Counted from the first letter of the stretch, positions 9,074-17,577 are shown. The stretch is 40,762 nucleotides of DNA from Limisphaerales bacterium (GCA_003159675.1 PLQC01000033.1:1-40762), one strand, 5' to 3'. The notes: generated by a model not told the origin, from the letters alone. Numbers and translations are program-made.

Positions 9074-9454
9074 TCAGGCCGGGTGCAGCGACGCTTTCCG
9101 CTTCCGCGCCTTCTTGGCCGGCTTTGGAGCCTTCGCCGGCTCGGCGGCTTCGGGCGCCGCCGGATCCGCCAGGTATAAATACCGGCCGCAACTGTCGCAG
9201 AGCTGGATGTCGCGGTCGTGCATCAGGGTCATGATCACGGCCATGGGCAGGCGCATATGGCAGCCGGTGCAGACCTGATCGCGCACCATGGCCATCCCTC
9301 TTTTCCCGCGCGCAATCAGGCGGTCGTAGTGACTGAGGATCGGCTGTGGGATTTTGGCGCGAACCTTCGCGGCAGATGCCTCGGCGTTCTCGACTTTGAC
9401 GTCGCCGAATTCGAGCGATTGAAGTCTGACAAGGTTTTGGAGTAGTTCATTCAT
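9074..9454 (-). CDS. C4-type zinc-ribbon protein
   Basis: A 126-residue protein with a short helical N-terminus, a zinc ribbon built from CTGC (CTGCHMRLP) and CDSC (CDSCGRYLYL), and an Ala/Pro/Lys-rich tail. The ribbon resembles the C-terminal part of the bacterial CT398/zf-RING_7 family, whose longer members have a coiled coil before the ribbon; here the coil is largely missing. The function is not established. It follows the hydrogenase-related operon by 43 bases on the same strand and could be its last gene, or could use its own promoter in that gap. It is convergent with rex, 16 bases apart. Confidence 0.75.
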   Translation of the reverse strand: MNELLQNLVRLQSLEFGDVKVENAEASAAKVRAKIPQPILSHYDRLIARGKRGMAMVRDQVCTGCHMRLPMAVIMTLMHDRDIQLCDSCGRYLYLADPAAPEAAEPAKAPKPAKKARKRKASLHPA

Positions 9455-9496
9455 ATAAACCGCCCATACTTATGGTCATCCCATATTTGGCGAATT

Positions 9497-10264
9497 TCAG
9501 CAAGACGAATCGATGCGACCCAGCAGCCGCAACAATCCGTCCAGGATCGTGATGGGATGCGGTGGACAACCGGGAATGTAGAGGTCCACGGGAAAGAGGC
9601 CGTCGGCGCCGTTCCGTTGTTCGGGGTGGCCGGCGTAAGGGCCGCCGGAGATGGCGCAGGCGCCCAGGGCGATGACCAGCCTGGGCGGCGGCACAGCCTC
9701 GTAGGTGGCGCGCAAGGCTGAATCCATGTTGCAGGTGACCGGGCCGGTGACGAGCAGGCCGTCGGCATGACGGGGTGACGCCACGAACTGGATGCCGAAT
9801 CGGCCCAAATCAAACACGACGGTGTTGAGCACGTTCACATCGGCCTCGCAGCCGTTGCATCCGCCGGCGCTGACCTGGCGCAGTTTGAGCGAGCGGCCGA
9901 AGAGCTTGCGCGTTTTTTGTTCCAGTGCCTGCGCCAGTTGAAAGGGTTCCGGACCGAGGACCAGCGCCTCACGGCGTGAAACAGCGAGACGGTGTTCCGG
10001 CGTCATGCGAATGGCGCCTTCGGGACAGGCGCGCTCGCACTCGGGACAGAACAGACAGCGTCCCAGATCCAGCCGCACCCCCTTGTCGCCGATCGTGATC
10101 GCCTCCGTCGGGCAGGCGTCGGCGCACGACCGGCAGCCCTCCGGGCATTTGGTGGAATCGATTTCCGGCCGCCCGCGCATGCGGTCGGGCAGTACCGGCG
10201 GTTGATCGGGAAAACCGACCGTGCGGTACTTCTGGTGAACGCGGGCCAGCAACGGTTTCAGCAT
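9497..10264 (-). CDS. Fused ferredoxin and small subunit of hydrogenase-related complex (HyfH/HyfI-like)
   Basis: A 255-residue iron-sulfur protein. Residues 35-90 form a two-cluster ferredoxin: Cys40, 44, 47 and 51, then Cys70, 73, 76 and 80. The first motif is C-x3-C-x2-C-x3-C instead of the usual C-x2-C. Residues 125-250 are a HyfI/HycG/NuoB-type small subunit with GGCNGCEAD (Cys136, 139), TGPVTC, GACAISGG (Cys203) and IPGCPPHP (Cys233), the ligands of the cluster next to the active site. In E. coli these two parts are separate proteins (HyfH and HyfI). The fusion suggests a fixed electron path from the ferredoxin clusters to the proximal cluster. A GAGGTG sequence precedes the ATG, and the gene starts 9 bases after the large-subunit gene ends. 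Confidence 0.88.
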   Translation of the reverse strand: MLKPLLARVHQKYRTVGFPDQPPVLPDRMRGRPEIDSTKCPEGCRSCADACPTEAITIGDKGVRLDLGRCLFCPECERACPEGAIRMTPEHRLAVSRREALVLGPEPFQLAQALEQKTRKLFGRSLKLRQVSAGGCNGCEADVNVLNTVVFDLGRFGIQFVASPRHADGLLVTGPVTCNMDSALRATYEAVPPPRLVIALGACAISGGPYAGHPEQRNGADGLFPVDLYIPGCPPHPITILDGLLRLLGRIDSSC

Positions 10265-10273
10265 GATGTCACC

Positions 10274-11797
10274 TCACAAGTCATGGCCGCAGTAGGACAG
10301 GTTGAAACTCTTGTTGCAGAGCGGGAAATCGGAGATCTGCTGGTTCCGCAGTGCCAGCGTCAACCCCATCCAATTATGGAAGGAGGGGTCCACCACCTTG
10401 TAATGCGCAAATCGTCCCGTCGCATCGGTGGTGGCCACGTGGCAGATCTCGCCGCGCCAGCCTTCGGTCAGCGACACGACCAGATGTTGAGGCGCGAGCG
10501 GTCCGATTTCCGCCCGGACCGGCCCGTGGGGCAGCGCCTGCAGTTGATCCGAGATGAACGCGAGCGACCGTTGGATTTCCATCCAGCGGACGTAGGCGCG
10601 CGCGAACACGGTTCCCGAGTGGTAGGAGGAGACGGGGATTTGCGCGAACCGGTAGAGGCCCGAGGGGAATTGTGCGCGAACATCCCGTTCGATTCCGCTC
10701 GCTCGAGCCGCCAGGCCGACCAGTCCCAACTCCAAAGCCGTCTCGCGCGAGACCGGCCCGGCATTTTCAAACCGGGACCGGACGGACGAGGAATTCCAGA
10801 GCAATTCGACCGCGCTCGTCACGTCCTGGCGCGCCTGCGCCAGCCGTTCCACCATTTGCGACTGCCGGGCCGGCTCCAGATCAAACAAGGCGCCCCCGGG
10901 CCGAATCAGTCCTCTTCCAAAACGGTTCCCGCAAAGCAGGGCCGTCAGATTCAGGAAATCCCCCCGGATGCGGCCGCAGTAGCTCGCCGTCGGCAGGTAA
11001 CCGACGTCGTCCGCGAGCGCTCCGAGGTCGCCGGTATGGTTGGCCAGCCGTTCCAATTCGAGCGCGATTGCCCTGAGGGCCTGGGCTCGAGCGGGGGCAT
11101 CGACGCCGGCCAGGGCTTCGACCGCCTCGCAATAGGCGAGGGTATGGCCGACGGTCGTATCGCCCGCCAGGGTCTCCATGAAGGGGATGGTGCGCTTGTT
11201 CGGGCCCCCCACGAGCGCGCGCTCCACGCCCCGATGCTGGTAGCCGAGAGCGATTTCGAGGTGATAGACCTGTTCGCCGTGACATTGAAAACGGAAGTGA
11301 CCGGGCTCGATGATTCCGGCGTGCACCGGTCCCACTGCCACCTCATGGACTTCATCACCGCCCATTGCAAAGAAATCGGTCACACCCGGTTGAATCGGGC
11401 TTTTCGCACTGCGGCCCCAGGCGTCATGTCCTTCGCGATAGGAATGGTGGTAGCGGACCGGTTTCAACCAGGGATGGCCGTCGGGATGGACGCCCCATTG
11501 CTCCGCCAGTTCGCGCTCGAACCCTTGCGCCTGTGCGCAGGAGGGCGTCAGCGCCGGGTAATGATCGGGCACCATCGCGGACCAAAGCGCGAGTTGGCCT
11601 TTGACATCACTGGCCATCACGGCAAACAGGCGCGTGTTCCCGTCGGCGGCGGGCTGGCCGAACAGCGCTGCGATGCGCGAGCCGCCTTCGCATGCCTGCA
11701 ACACGCGTTCCCTGAAGTCCGTGATCGTGGGGACGGGGATGTCCCCGAGCTGCACGGGTTCCCCATTGTGCAGGGCATTCGGAGCAGCGGCCTTCAT
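10274..11797 (-). CDS. Large subunit of hydrogenase-related complex without NiFe ligands (HyfG/HycE-like)
   Basis: A 507-residue protein with the two-part build of HycE/HyfG: a NuoC-like N-terminal domain (about 25-120) fused to a NuoD-like large subunit (about 140-507), including GGDEVHEVAVGPVHAGIIEPGHFRF and ALGYQHRGVER. In hydrogenases of group 4 the NiFe site is held by two CxxC motifs. Aligned by eye, the first reads LAGDTTVGH (about 210-218), with Ala and Thr in place of the cysteines. The second reads SFNLSYCGHDL at the very C-terminus, with Ser and Gly in place of the cysteines and one extra Cys between them. The protein cannot bind NiFe in the known way, so H2 chemistry is unlikely. 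This is the mark of Ehr-type complexes. It overlaps the upstream gene by ATGA. Confidence 0.9.
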   Translation of the reverse strand: MKAAAPNALHNGEPVQLGDIPVPTITDFRERVLQACEGGSRIAALFGQPAADGNTRLFAVMASDVKGQLALWSAMVPDHYPALTPSCAQAQGFERELAEQWGVHPDGHPWLKPVRYHHSYREGHDAWGRSAKSPIQPGVTDFFAMGGDEVHEVAVGPVHAGIIEPGHFRFQCHGEQVYHLEIALGYQHRGVERALVGGPNKRTIPFMETLAGDTTVGHTLAYCEAVEALAGVDAPARAQALRAIALELERLANHTGDLGALADDVGYLPTASYCGRIRGDFLNLTALLCGNRFGRGLIRPGGALFDLEPARQSQMVERLAQARQDVTSAVELLWNSSSVRSRFENAGPVSRETALELGLVGLAARASGIERDVRAQFPSGLYRFAQIPVSSYHSGTVFARAYVRWMEIQRSLAFISDQLQALPHGPVRAEIGPLAPQHLVVSLTEGWRGEICHVATTDATGRFAHYKVVDPSFHNWMGLTLALRNQQISDFPLCNKSFNLSYCGHDL

Positions 11798-13275
11798 GTA
11801 GCTCCTCCCAGGGTTCTGGCGATTTCCCGGAGCACGTTGTCGAGGGATTCAGGCACCGCCAGGCCGAGCCACAAAACCAGGAGGCCCAATACGACGGGGG
11901 GAGCGATTTGCCAGACGCGGTCGCGGCCCGGCCCGATCGGCTTCTCCGGTTCGCCCTGAGCCATGCCGAGGAAGGCCGTTGTCATCCCGATGAAAATCAC
12001 GGCCAACAACCCGAGGAACACAACACCCACCCACATACCCCAGGGTTGACCGGTGTCGAAGGCGGCTTTCAGGATCAACAACTTGCTCGTGAAGGTCCCG
12101 AATGGCGGCGTGCCGGTGATGGCGAGGAAGCCTGCGACCCAGAGCAGTCCCGTGGCCGGCGCCGCCCCCAACAACCCTTTCACCTGGGCGATGGTCTTGG
12201 TCCGATAGCGGGCCAGGATATTCCCCGAGAGCAAAAACAACATGGCTTTGGCGAGCGAATGATTCACGGCGTGGAACAGGGCGCCGAACGCGCCGGCGCT
12301 CCCCAGGCCGACGCCGACCGCCATGATGCCCATGTTCTCGACGCTCGAGTAGGCCAGCAAGCGTTTGTAATCCGTCTGGCCGAGGATGAACACCGCGCCG
12401 ATCACCAGGGACGTCAGCCCCAGCGCAATCCAGACGTCCCGTCCAAAATTTCCCAACCCGGCGGCGACACACACCTGTTGCGCGCGGAGCAGCCCCAAAA
12501 ACGCGCAGTTCAGGACCGCGCCGGAGAGCAAAGCGGAAACAACCGAGGGCGCCTCGCTATGGGCGTCGGGCAGCCAGGTGTGGAGGGGAGCCAGGCCCAT
12601 TTTCGTCCCGTAACCGACGAAGAACAGCAGGCAGGCGGCCTTGAGCCACGGGACCTGAAGGTCGCGGGCGTGCGCAACGAGTTCGGACAGCACGAGCGGA
12701 TAGGCGTCCACGCCGGGCTGGGTGGCCGCGATGCCCAGAAAGAAGTTGGCCAGCAAGGCCAGTGCAATTCCGACTGAGCAGATCAGGAGGTATTTCCACG
12801 TGGCTTCGAGCGAGCGGTGGTGTTTGTGGAAATAGATCAACGGCGCGCTGGTGAGGGTGGTCGCCTCGATCGCCACCCAGAGCAGGCCGAAGTGCTGGCT
12901 GACCGTCACCAGCGACATCGCGGCCAGGAACAGGAGCAAACATCCGATGAAGACCGTCTCGGGGGCGTTGTCGAACAGGAACCCTTCCTCGATGTCCGTC
13001 GTGTGCTTATTCGCTTCCTGGACGAGATAACCCATGGCGTAAAATGCCGCCGCCAGAAACAGAACGCTGATGATGCTCAGAAACAGGAGGCCCGCGGCAT
13101 CCAGCTTAAGCCAGCCGCCCAGAGCCGGGGCCGGGGTCCACTTCCAGCAGGCTGCGGTCAGCGCGGCGTGCGCGAGCGCGGTGACGAGGAGCAGCCCGCG
13201 ACGCAGGGCTGCGCCGGGCAAGGCGAATGCCGCCAGGCCGGCGAGTGCGGGAACAATGAGCAGGGCTAGAATCAT
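11794..13275 (-). CDS. Proton/ion-translocating membrane subunit (HyfF-like)
   Basis: A 493-residue polytopic membrane protein of the NuoL/NuoM/MrpD antiporter-like family, closest in gene order to HyfF. Many hydrophobic helices are visible, with the family's charged or polar motifs: KYLLICSVGIALAL, the lysine-bearing GTKMGLAPLHTWLPDAHSEAPS, DYKRLLAYSSVENMG and HAVNHSLAKAMLFL. These residues form the ion channel in related subunits. The start chosen is the ATG at 13275, two bases after the stop of the HyfE-like gene; the longer open frame would overlap that gene. It is translationally coupled to the large-subunit gene by a 4-base overlap. Confidence 0.9.
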   Translation of the reverse strand: MILALLIVPALAGLAAFALPGAALRRGLLLVTALAHAALTAACWKWTPAPALGGWLKLDAAGLLFLSIISVLFLAAAFYAMGYLVQEANKHTTDIEEGFLFDNAPETVFIGCLLLFLAAMSLVTVSQHFGLLWVAIEATTLTSAPLIYFHKHHRSLEATWKYLLICSVGIALALLANFFLGIAATQPGVDAYPLVLSELVAHARDLQVPWLKAACLLFFVGYGTKMGLAPLHTWLPDAHSEAPSVVSALLSGAVLNCAFLGLLRAQQVCVAAGLGNFGRDVWIALGLTSLVIGAVFILGQTDYKRLLAYSSVENMGIMAVGVGLGSAGAFGALFHAVNHSLAKAMLFLLSGNILARYRTKTIAQVKGLLGAAPATGLLWVAGFLAITGTPPFGTFTSKLLILKAAFDTGQPWGMWVGVVFLGLLAVIFIGMTTAFLGMAQGEPEKPIGPGRDRVWQIAPPVVLGLLVLWLGLAVPESLDNVLREIARTLGGAT

Positions 13276-13277
13276 GA

Positions 13278-13919
13278 TCAATCCTTCAACGAGCTCAACC
13301 GGTCGGTGTCGATATGATCGAACTCGCGGTTGATGTGGAAGATCGTAATGCCCATGACGAACACGGCGACAAAGACATCCAGCAACACGCCCGCCTCGAC
13401 GAGCAGGGACGCCTGGGGTGCGACGCCGACGCCGAAGGTATAGACGCCGTTTTCGAGCACCAAAAAGCCCAGGACTTGGCTCACCGCGCGTTTGCGGCTG
13501 ACGATGAGGAACAGTCCCGCGAAGATGGAGAAGATCGCCACCGGGGCCAGCCAGGCTGAGGCGATGGCTTCCGGCATGGGCAGCCGCGTGCACATCCAGA
13601 ACGACACAGCCAGGATCGAGACACCCGCCAGGAGCGAGGCGACGTATCCGACGAAAGGCTCGATTTCCCGGGCCACTTCGGCTTCGCGCACGGCCCGAAA
13701 CAGGAACCAGGGAAACACGATGCCTTTGAGCGCGACGGTCCCCACCGCCAGCCCTGCGTAACGCCAGGAAATCTCGTGAGCGTGTGCGAGGATTGGCAGG
13801 AGACCGAGCACGACGCCCTGCGCGGCCACGACGCGGATGGAGGAACCGACCCGGCTCGAGCCGAGCAGTTTCAGATTCGTCAGCACAACCAGAACGAGAA
13901 TGATGTTGGTGCCTTGCAT
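13278..13919 (-). CDS. Membrane subunit of hydrogenase-related complex (HyfE-like)
   Basis: A 213-residue protein with about six to seven hydrophobic helices. The C-terminal part has GFLVLENGVYTFG and HINREFDHIDTDRLSSLKD, which match the HyfE family, whose helices are related to NuoK/MrpC. It should sit between the antiporter-like subunits in the membrane arm. The order HyfC-HyfE-HyfF is the same as in the E. coli hyf operon, with hyfD missing. Ten bases separate it from the upstream gene. Confidence 0.85.
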   Translation of the reverse strand: MQGTNIILVLVVLTNLKLLGSSRVGSSIRVVAAQGVVLGLLPILAHAHEISWRYAGLAVGTVALKGIVFPWFLFRAVREAEVAREIEPFVGYVASLLAGVSILAVSFWMCTRLPMPEAIASAWLAPVAIFSIFAGLFLIVSRKRAVSQVLGFLVLENGVYTFGVGVAPQASLLVEAGVLLDVFVAVFVMGITIFHINREFDHIDTDRLSSLKD

Positions 13920-13929
13920 GCGGAGTCGC

Positions 13930-14844
13930 CTAATTCAATTTGAGCGCCAAAAGAAACGCGGTTGCGGCCAGCGCGCCGGCCCCGACGAGCAGTTGCGGCA
14001 CGATCATCAGCCGTAGCCGGGCCATGACCGATTCGATCACCCCGACGATCACCGCGACCCCAAACACGGCGCCCACGGCCAGGAGCAGGTTGAGCCGGGG
14101 ATCTCCCGTCCCGGGCAACACGATGCCGACCACCAGCGCCGACAGGAGCCACAGTTTCAACGCCGCGGAGTAAAAGATGAACGCCAGGTCCGGCCCGCCA
14201 TGGTCGAGCACCATGACTTCGTGGATCATCGTCAGTTCGAGATGGGTGTTCGGATCGTCCACCGGAATGCGCGAGTTTTCGGCCAGCAACACAATCATCA
14301 ATGCAAGAACCACCAGCCCCAGCGCCGGCCCGGAGTGGAGCCAATGGGCATTCGATACCTGCCCAAACATCGTTGAGAGCGAAAGCTGCCCGGTTTCTCG
14401 CACCAGTGTCGCCAGCGCGACGAACAATGCCGGTTCAGTCAGTGCGGAGAAAAAAACCTCCCTGCTGGCTCCCATTCCTTCAAAACTTGAACCCGTGTCG
14501 AGCGCCGCGACAACGGTAAAGAACCGCATCAATCCGAGAAGTCCAGCGAAGAGCAGGAAATCCGCCGGGAACGCGAGCGAGGCGGGGCATTTACCCAACG
14601 GCATCAGCAGCGTCGCCGTCAACGCCGCCGCCAGCCCAATCATTGGTCCGGCACGGAATAGCCAAGTCGTTGTGCGGCTGTAAACCGCGCCTTTTTGCAG
14701 GAGTTTCCACAAATCAAAATAAGTTTGAAGCAGCGGTTGACCATGTCGTCCCGCAAAAAACGCCTTGGTGCGGTTGATAACGCCAAGCAATAACGGCGAC
14801 AGCGTAAGCGCCAGCAACAGTGGAATGAAGGAAATGGCGTTCAT
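13930..14844 (-). CDS. Membrane anchor subunit (HyfC/HycD/NuoH-like)
   Basis: A 304-residue polytopic protein of the NuoH family that connects the soluble and membrane arms in complex I-like enzymes. Typical segments are NRTKAFFAGRHGQPLLQTYFDL near the N-terminus, FEGMGASREVFFSALTEPALF, and the conserved acidic loop NSRIPVDDPNTHLELTMIHE, which lies close to the quinone or catalytic cavity in relatives. It begins 3 bases after the HyfB-like gene ends. Its upstream half belongs to a stretch of lower GC content that covers most of the next gene. Confidence 0.92.
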   Translation of the reverse strand: MNAISFIPLLLALTLSPLLLGVINRTKAFFAGRHGQPLLQTYFDLWKLLQKGAVYSRTTTWLFRAGPMIGLAAALTATLLMPLGKCPASLAFPADFLLFAGLLGLMRFFTVVAALDTGSSFEGMGASREVFFSALTEPALFVALATLVRETGQLSLSTMFGQVSNAHWLHSGPALGLVVLALMIVLLAENSRIPVDDPNTHLELTMIHEVMVLDHGGPDLAFIFYSAALKLWLLSALVVGIVLPGTGDPRLNLLLAVGAVFGVAVIVGVIESVMARLRLMIVPQLLVGAGALAATAFLLALKLN

Positions 14845-14847
14845 GGC

Positions 14848-16839
14848 TCAACGTAATTTCCAAACCAGCAAAACAATCAGCGTCACCGCGATGTAGAGCA
14901 CGTAAAGCTGGACTTTGCCGTGTTGCACCCAGTGCAACCGGGAGAGCCATTCATTGATACGTTCAAACACGGGCCGGTACATTTGTTCATGAGAAATGTC
15001 AGGCGTGGTGGTCTTTAGCGCAGCTTCTTCAGGAAAAAGGCCGTGTGGTGGTGAAATTTTTTTCTTCGTGCCAAGCAACGGCCCGAATAAATCCGTCAGC
15101 GGCTGGGCGAACGATGAGGCGGTGTATTGCATCCGGGCGGTCGGCTGCGCATAACCGCATCCCCACGTGATGTCCGCTTCCACCCGACGGCGCGCAAGTA
15201 AATGGCGTCGCAACAAAATCAGCACAGCCAGCAGCGTCAGGAATAGAGCCGCCCCCAACACAATAAATGACAGCGGACTTGTTGTGGCGGCGAGGTTTCC
15301 GCTGACGGTCGCGGGTTGTAACTTCGTTATGTTTTCTAAAACCGTCTTCAAACTTCCGACGACAACCGGCGCGAACAAACCGATGAGAATGCACCCAACC
15401 GCCAGTATCAGCATGGGCAATCGCATGGTCCAATCCGCCTCGTGCGCGTGCGATGCGTGTTCACTGCGCGGTTCGCCGAGGAACACGATGCCAAATGCCT
15501 TGGTGAAACACGCCGCCGCCAGCCCGCCAATCAACGCCAGGCCGGCAATCAGCGCGAACAACGGCACGGCAATTGCACCGCCAGCCGAAATACCGCCCTT
15601 GAACGCACCTAGAAAAATCAGGAACTCACTCACGAAACCGTTCAAAGGTGGAAGCCCCGAAATAGCCACAGCGCCAATAAGAAAAGTCGCTGCTGTCCAT
15701 GGCATTCGTTTCAGCAGACCGCCGAGATGGTCAATTTCACGTGTTCCCGCACCATGCAACACCGCGCCGGCCCCAAGAAACAATAACCCTTTGAACAAGG
15801 CGTGATTGACCACATGCAACAATCCGCCGCCGAACCCGAGCACGATAAGCACAGGCGAACCCGTGCTCACGCCCAACAATCCGGCGCCAAGGCCCAAGGT
15901 GATGATGCCGATGTTTTCGACGCTGTGATACGCCAGCAACCGTTTCAGGTCATGTTGTGCCAGCGCAAACAACACGCCGAGCACACCCGAAGTCAACCCG
16001 ATGGCAATGAGTCCCCACCCCCACCACAACGGCGGCGCGCCCAGAAACGTGAACGTACGTAGCAATCCATAAATTCCCGTCTTGATCATCACTCCTGACA
16101 TTAGTGCCGATACGTGACTCGGCGCGGCGGGATGCGCCTCCGGCAACCACACGTGAAGCGGCATGAAACCGGCCTTGGTGCCGAATCCGATGACTGCCAG
16201 TAAAAAAAGAATGCTGGCCAGCCGCTGCGCCTGGACACCTTTCGCCGCCCAAACCGTGAAATCCATGGAACCAGTGTCGCGCGCCAGCAAAAGAAAAAAT
16301 GCCAACAGAAAAGCCGTGCCGAGATGTGTTGCAACCAGGTAAATCCAGCCGGCCTCGCGCACCGATTCGGATTCGTGCTCGAACGTCACCAGGAAGAACG
16401 ACGCCACAGCCATCACCTCCCAAGCGAACAGGAACAGCATCCCGTTGCGGGCCAGCAGAACCAATGTCATGCTCAGGACCAGCAGACAGTAAAACGACCA
16501 GACCGGTCCAAGACCGCGGCGTCCCTGCCACCTGCGCAAATAGCCCACCCCGTAGATGGCCGACAGCGCCGAAAGCAGGAGCGTCGGCAAAAGAAACCAC
16601 GCGGTGAGCGGATCGATCTCAATGAAAAACTCCCCCATTGGGATGGGCCAGGGCATGCGAAACCGTTCGACGAGGGAACTGCCCGCCATGACCTGCACCG
16701 CCGGAATGGAGCCGAGCACGGCCGCGACGACCACCGAACCTGCGCCCAGCCAGGAAACGATCGGGTCGTGATGGTTTATCAGCAACGTAACCACCGCGCC
16801 CAGGGCTAGAAAGGCCAGCGCGAACAGCATCCACGTCAC
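14848..16839 (-). CDS. Proton/ion-translocating membrane subunit (HyfB-like)
   Basis: A 663-residue antiporter-like protein of the NuoL/HyfB family with more than a dozen hydrophobic helices. Motifs include the glutamate-bearing LFLFAWEVMAVASFFLV, GTKAGFMPLHVWLPEAHPAAPS, DLKRLLAYHSVENIGI and HVVNHALFKGLLFLGAG. The start is GTG 16839: an AAGGAG sequence lies 8 bases upstream, while the next ATG at 16830 would be 17 bases away. The GTG overlaps the TGA of the HTH-EIIA gene as GTGA, so translation is probably coupled. The open frame extending further upstream is only a shadow of that gene. Roughly 14300-16400 has lower GC than both neighbours. Confidence 0.92.
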   Translation of the reverse strand: MTWMLFALAFLALGAVVTLLINHHDPIVSWLGAGSVVVAAVLGSIPAVQVMAGSSLVERFRMPWPIPMGEFFIEIDPLTAWFLLPTLLLSALSAIYGVGYLRRWQGRRGLGPVWSFYCLLVLSMTLVLLARNGMLFLFAWEVMAVASFFLVTFEHESESVREAGWIYLVATHLGTAFLLAFFLLLARDTGSMDFTVWAAKGVQAQRLASILFLLAVIGFGTKAGFMPLHVWLPEAHPAAPSHVSALMSGVMIKTGIYGLLRTFTFLGAPPLWWGWGLIAIGLTSGVLGVLFALAQHDLKRLLAYHSVENIGIITLGLGAGLLGVSTGSPVLIVLGFGGGLLHVVNHALFKGLLFLGAGAVLHGAGTREIDHLGGLLKRMPWTAATFLIGAVAISGLPPLNGFVSEFLIFLGAFKGGISAGGAIAVPLFALIAGLALIGGLAAACFTKAFGIVFLGEPRSEHASHAHEADWTMRLPMLILAVGCILIGLFAPVVVGSLKTVLENITKLQPATVSGNLAATTSPLSFIVLGAALFLTLLAVLILLRRHLLARRRVEADITWGCGYAQPTARMQYTASSFAQPLTDLFGPLLGTKKKISPPHGLFPEEAALKTTTPDISHEQMYRPVFERINEWLSRLHWVQHGKVQLYVLYIAVTLIVLLVWKLR

Positions 16840-17546
16840 TGCGCCGTCTCCTTTTCCACCACAGTTGCCGGAACACGCAGGCTGTCGCTGATGCGCCTGG
16901 CCGCGCCAAGAATCTCGTCCCGGCTGGCTTGTCGAACGATGAGGGATTTGAAATCGGGATCGCGCAAGGCGAACGCCAGGCGCGAAAGCAGGTGCAGATG
17001 CGCTTTGACGGTCGGACTGATGAGTGTGAACAGGGTTTGGACCGGCTGACCGTCCAGCGCTCCAAAATCCACCGGTGCCTCGAGAAAACACAAGGTCACC
17101 GCCGGCTCCGGAACATGGAGCACGATGGGATTCCGCACGTGCGGAATTGCAATGCCATCGCCAATGGCCGTTGATTCCAGCGCTTCGCGTGCGAGCAGAA
17201 CCTGGAGGAGGAATTCGCGATCCACCGCGTCGGGCAACTTGAGCACCTCAACCACATTTCTGAGCACAGATGGCTTGTTACTGCCTGTCAGGCGGTAAAA
17301 AACACCGCCTCTTTCCATGGCATCGGACAATTCCGGAAGCGGTCCGGAGCGATTCTCAGGCTCCTCGAAGATGCGGGGAGAGACATTGATCCGATTGGCG
17401 GTGGACCATTCGAGCAGCTCGGCTCGATTGAAGCGATATTGGCCGCTTAGGCGATAACCCGGCAGTTTTCGCTCGTCAATCCAGCGATACACCGTCTTTT
17501 CCGAGATGTTCAACAGCCCGGCGACATCTTTGACCGTAAGTTGCAT
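16836..17546 (-). CDS. HTH-EIIA regulator (excisionase-type helix-turn-helix fused to PTS EIIA domain)
   Basis: A 236-residue two-domain protein. Residues 1-50 form a MerR/excisionase-like helix-turn-helix (LTVKDVAGLLNISEKTVYRWI, then RFNRAELLEW). Residues about 77-235 form a PtsN/fructose-type EIIA domain with the phosphorylatable His136 in GIAIPHVRN. No other PTS domain is present, so it is likely a regulatory protein whose activity depends on phosphorylation by EI/HPr-type proteins or on binding partners. An ATG at 17597 would add 17 residues, but it lies upstream of the predicted transcription start, so the ATG at 17546, where the conserved domain begins, is preferred. It is the first gene of the hydrogenase-related operon and overlaps the next one by GTGA. 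Confidence 0.85.
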   Translation of the reverse strand: MQLTVKDVAGLLNISEKTVYRWIDERKLPGYRLSGQYRFNRAELLEWSTANRINVSPRIFEEPENRSGPLPELSDAMERGGVFYRLTGSNKPSVLRNVVEVLKLPDAVDREFLLQVLLAREALESTAIGDGIAIPHVRNPIVLHVPEPAVTLCFLEAPVDFGALDGQPVQTLFTLISPTVKAHLHLLSRLAFALRDPDFKSLIVRQASRDEILGAARRISDSLRVPATVVEKETAQ

Positions 17547-17577
17547 CAGATACGGATGTCCAGCGCTGAAATAGTCA

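Noticed and set aside
9992-11959. 655-codon plus-strand frame antisense to the hydrogenase-related genes
   Set aside because: It is a shadow frame in GC-rich DNA; the minus strand has clear iron-sulfur and large-subunit motifs.
9497-17546. The membrane operon as a true formate hydrogenlyase or NiFe hydrogenase
   Set aside because: The NiFe-binding cysteines are missing and no maturation genes (hyp, large-subunit protease) or formate dehydrogenase accompany it.
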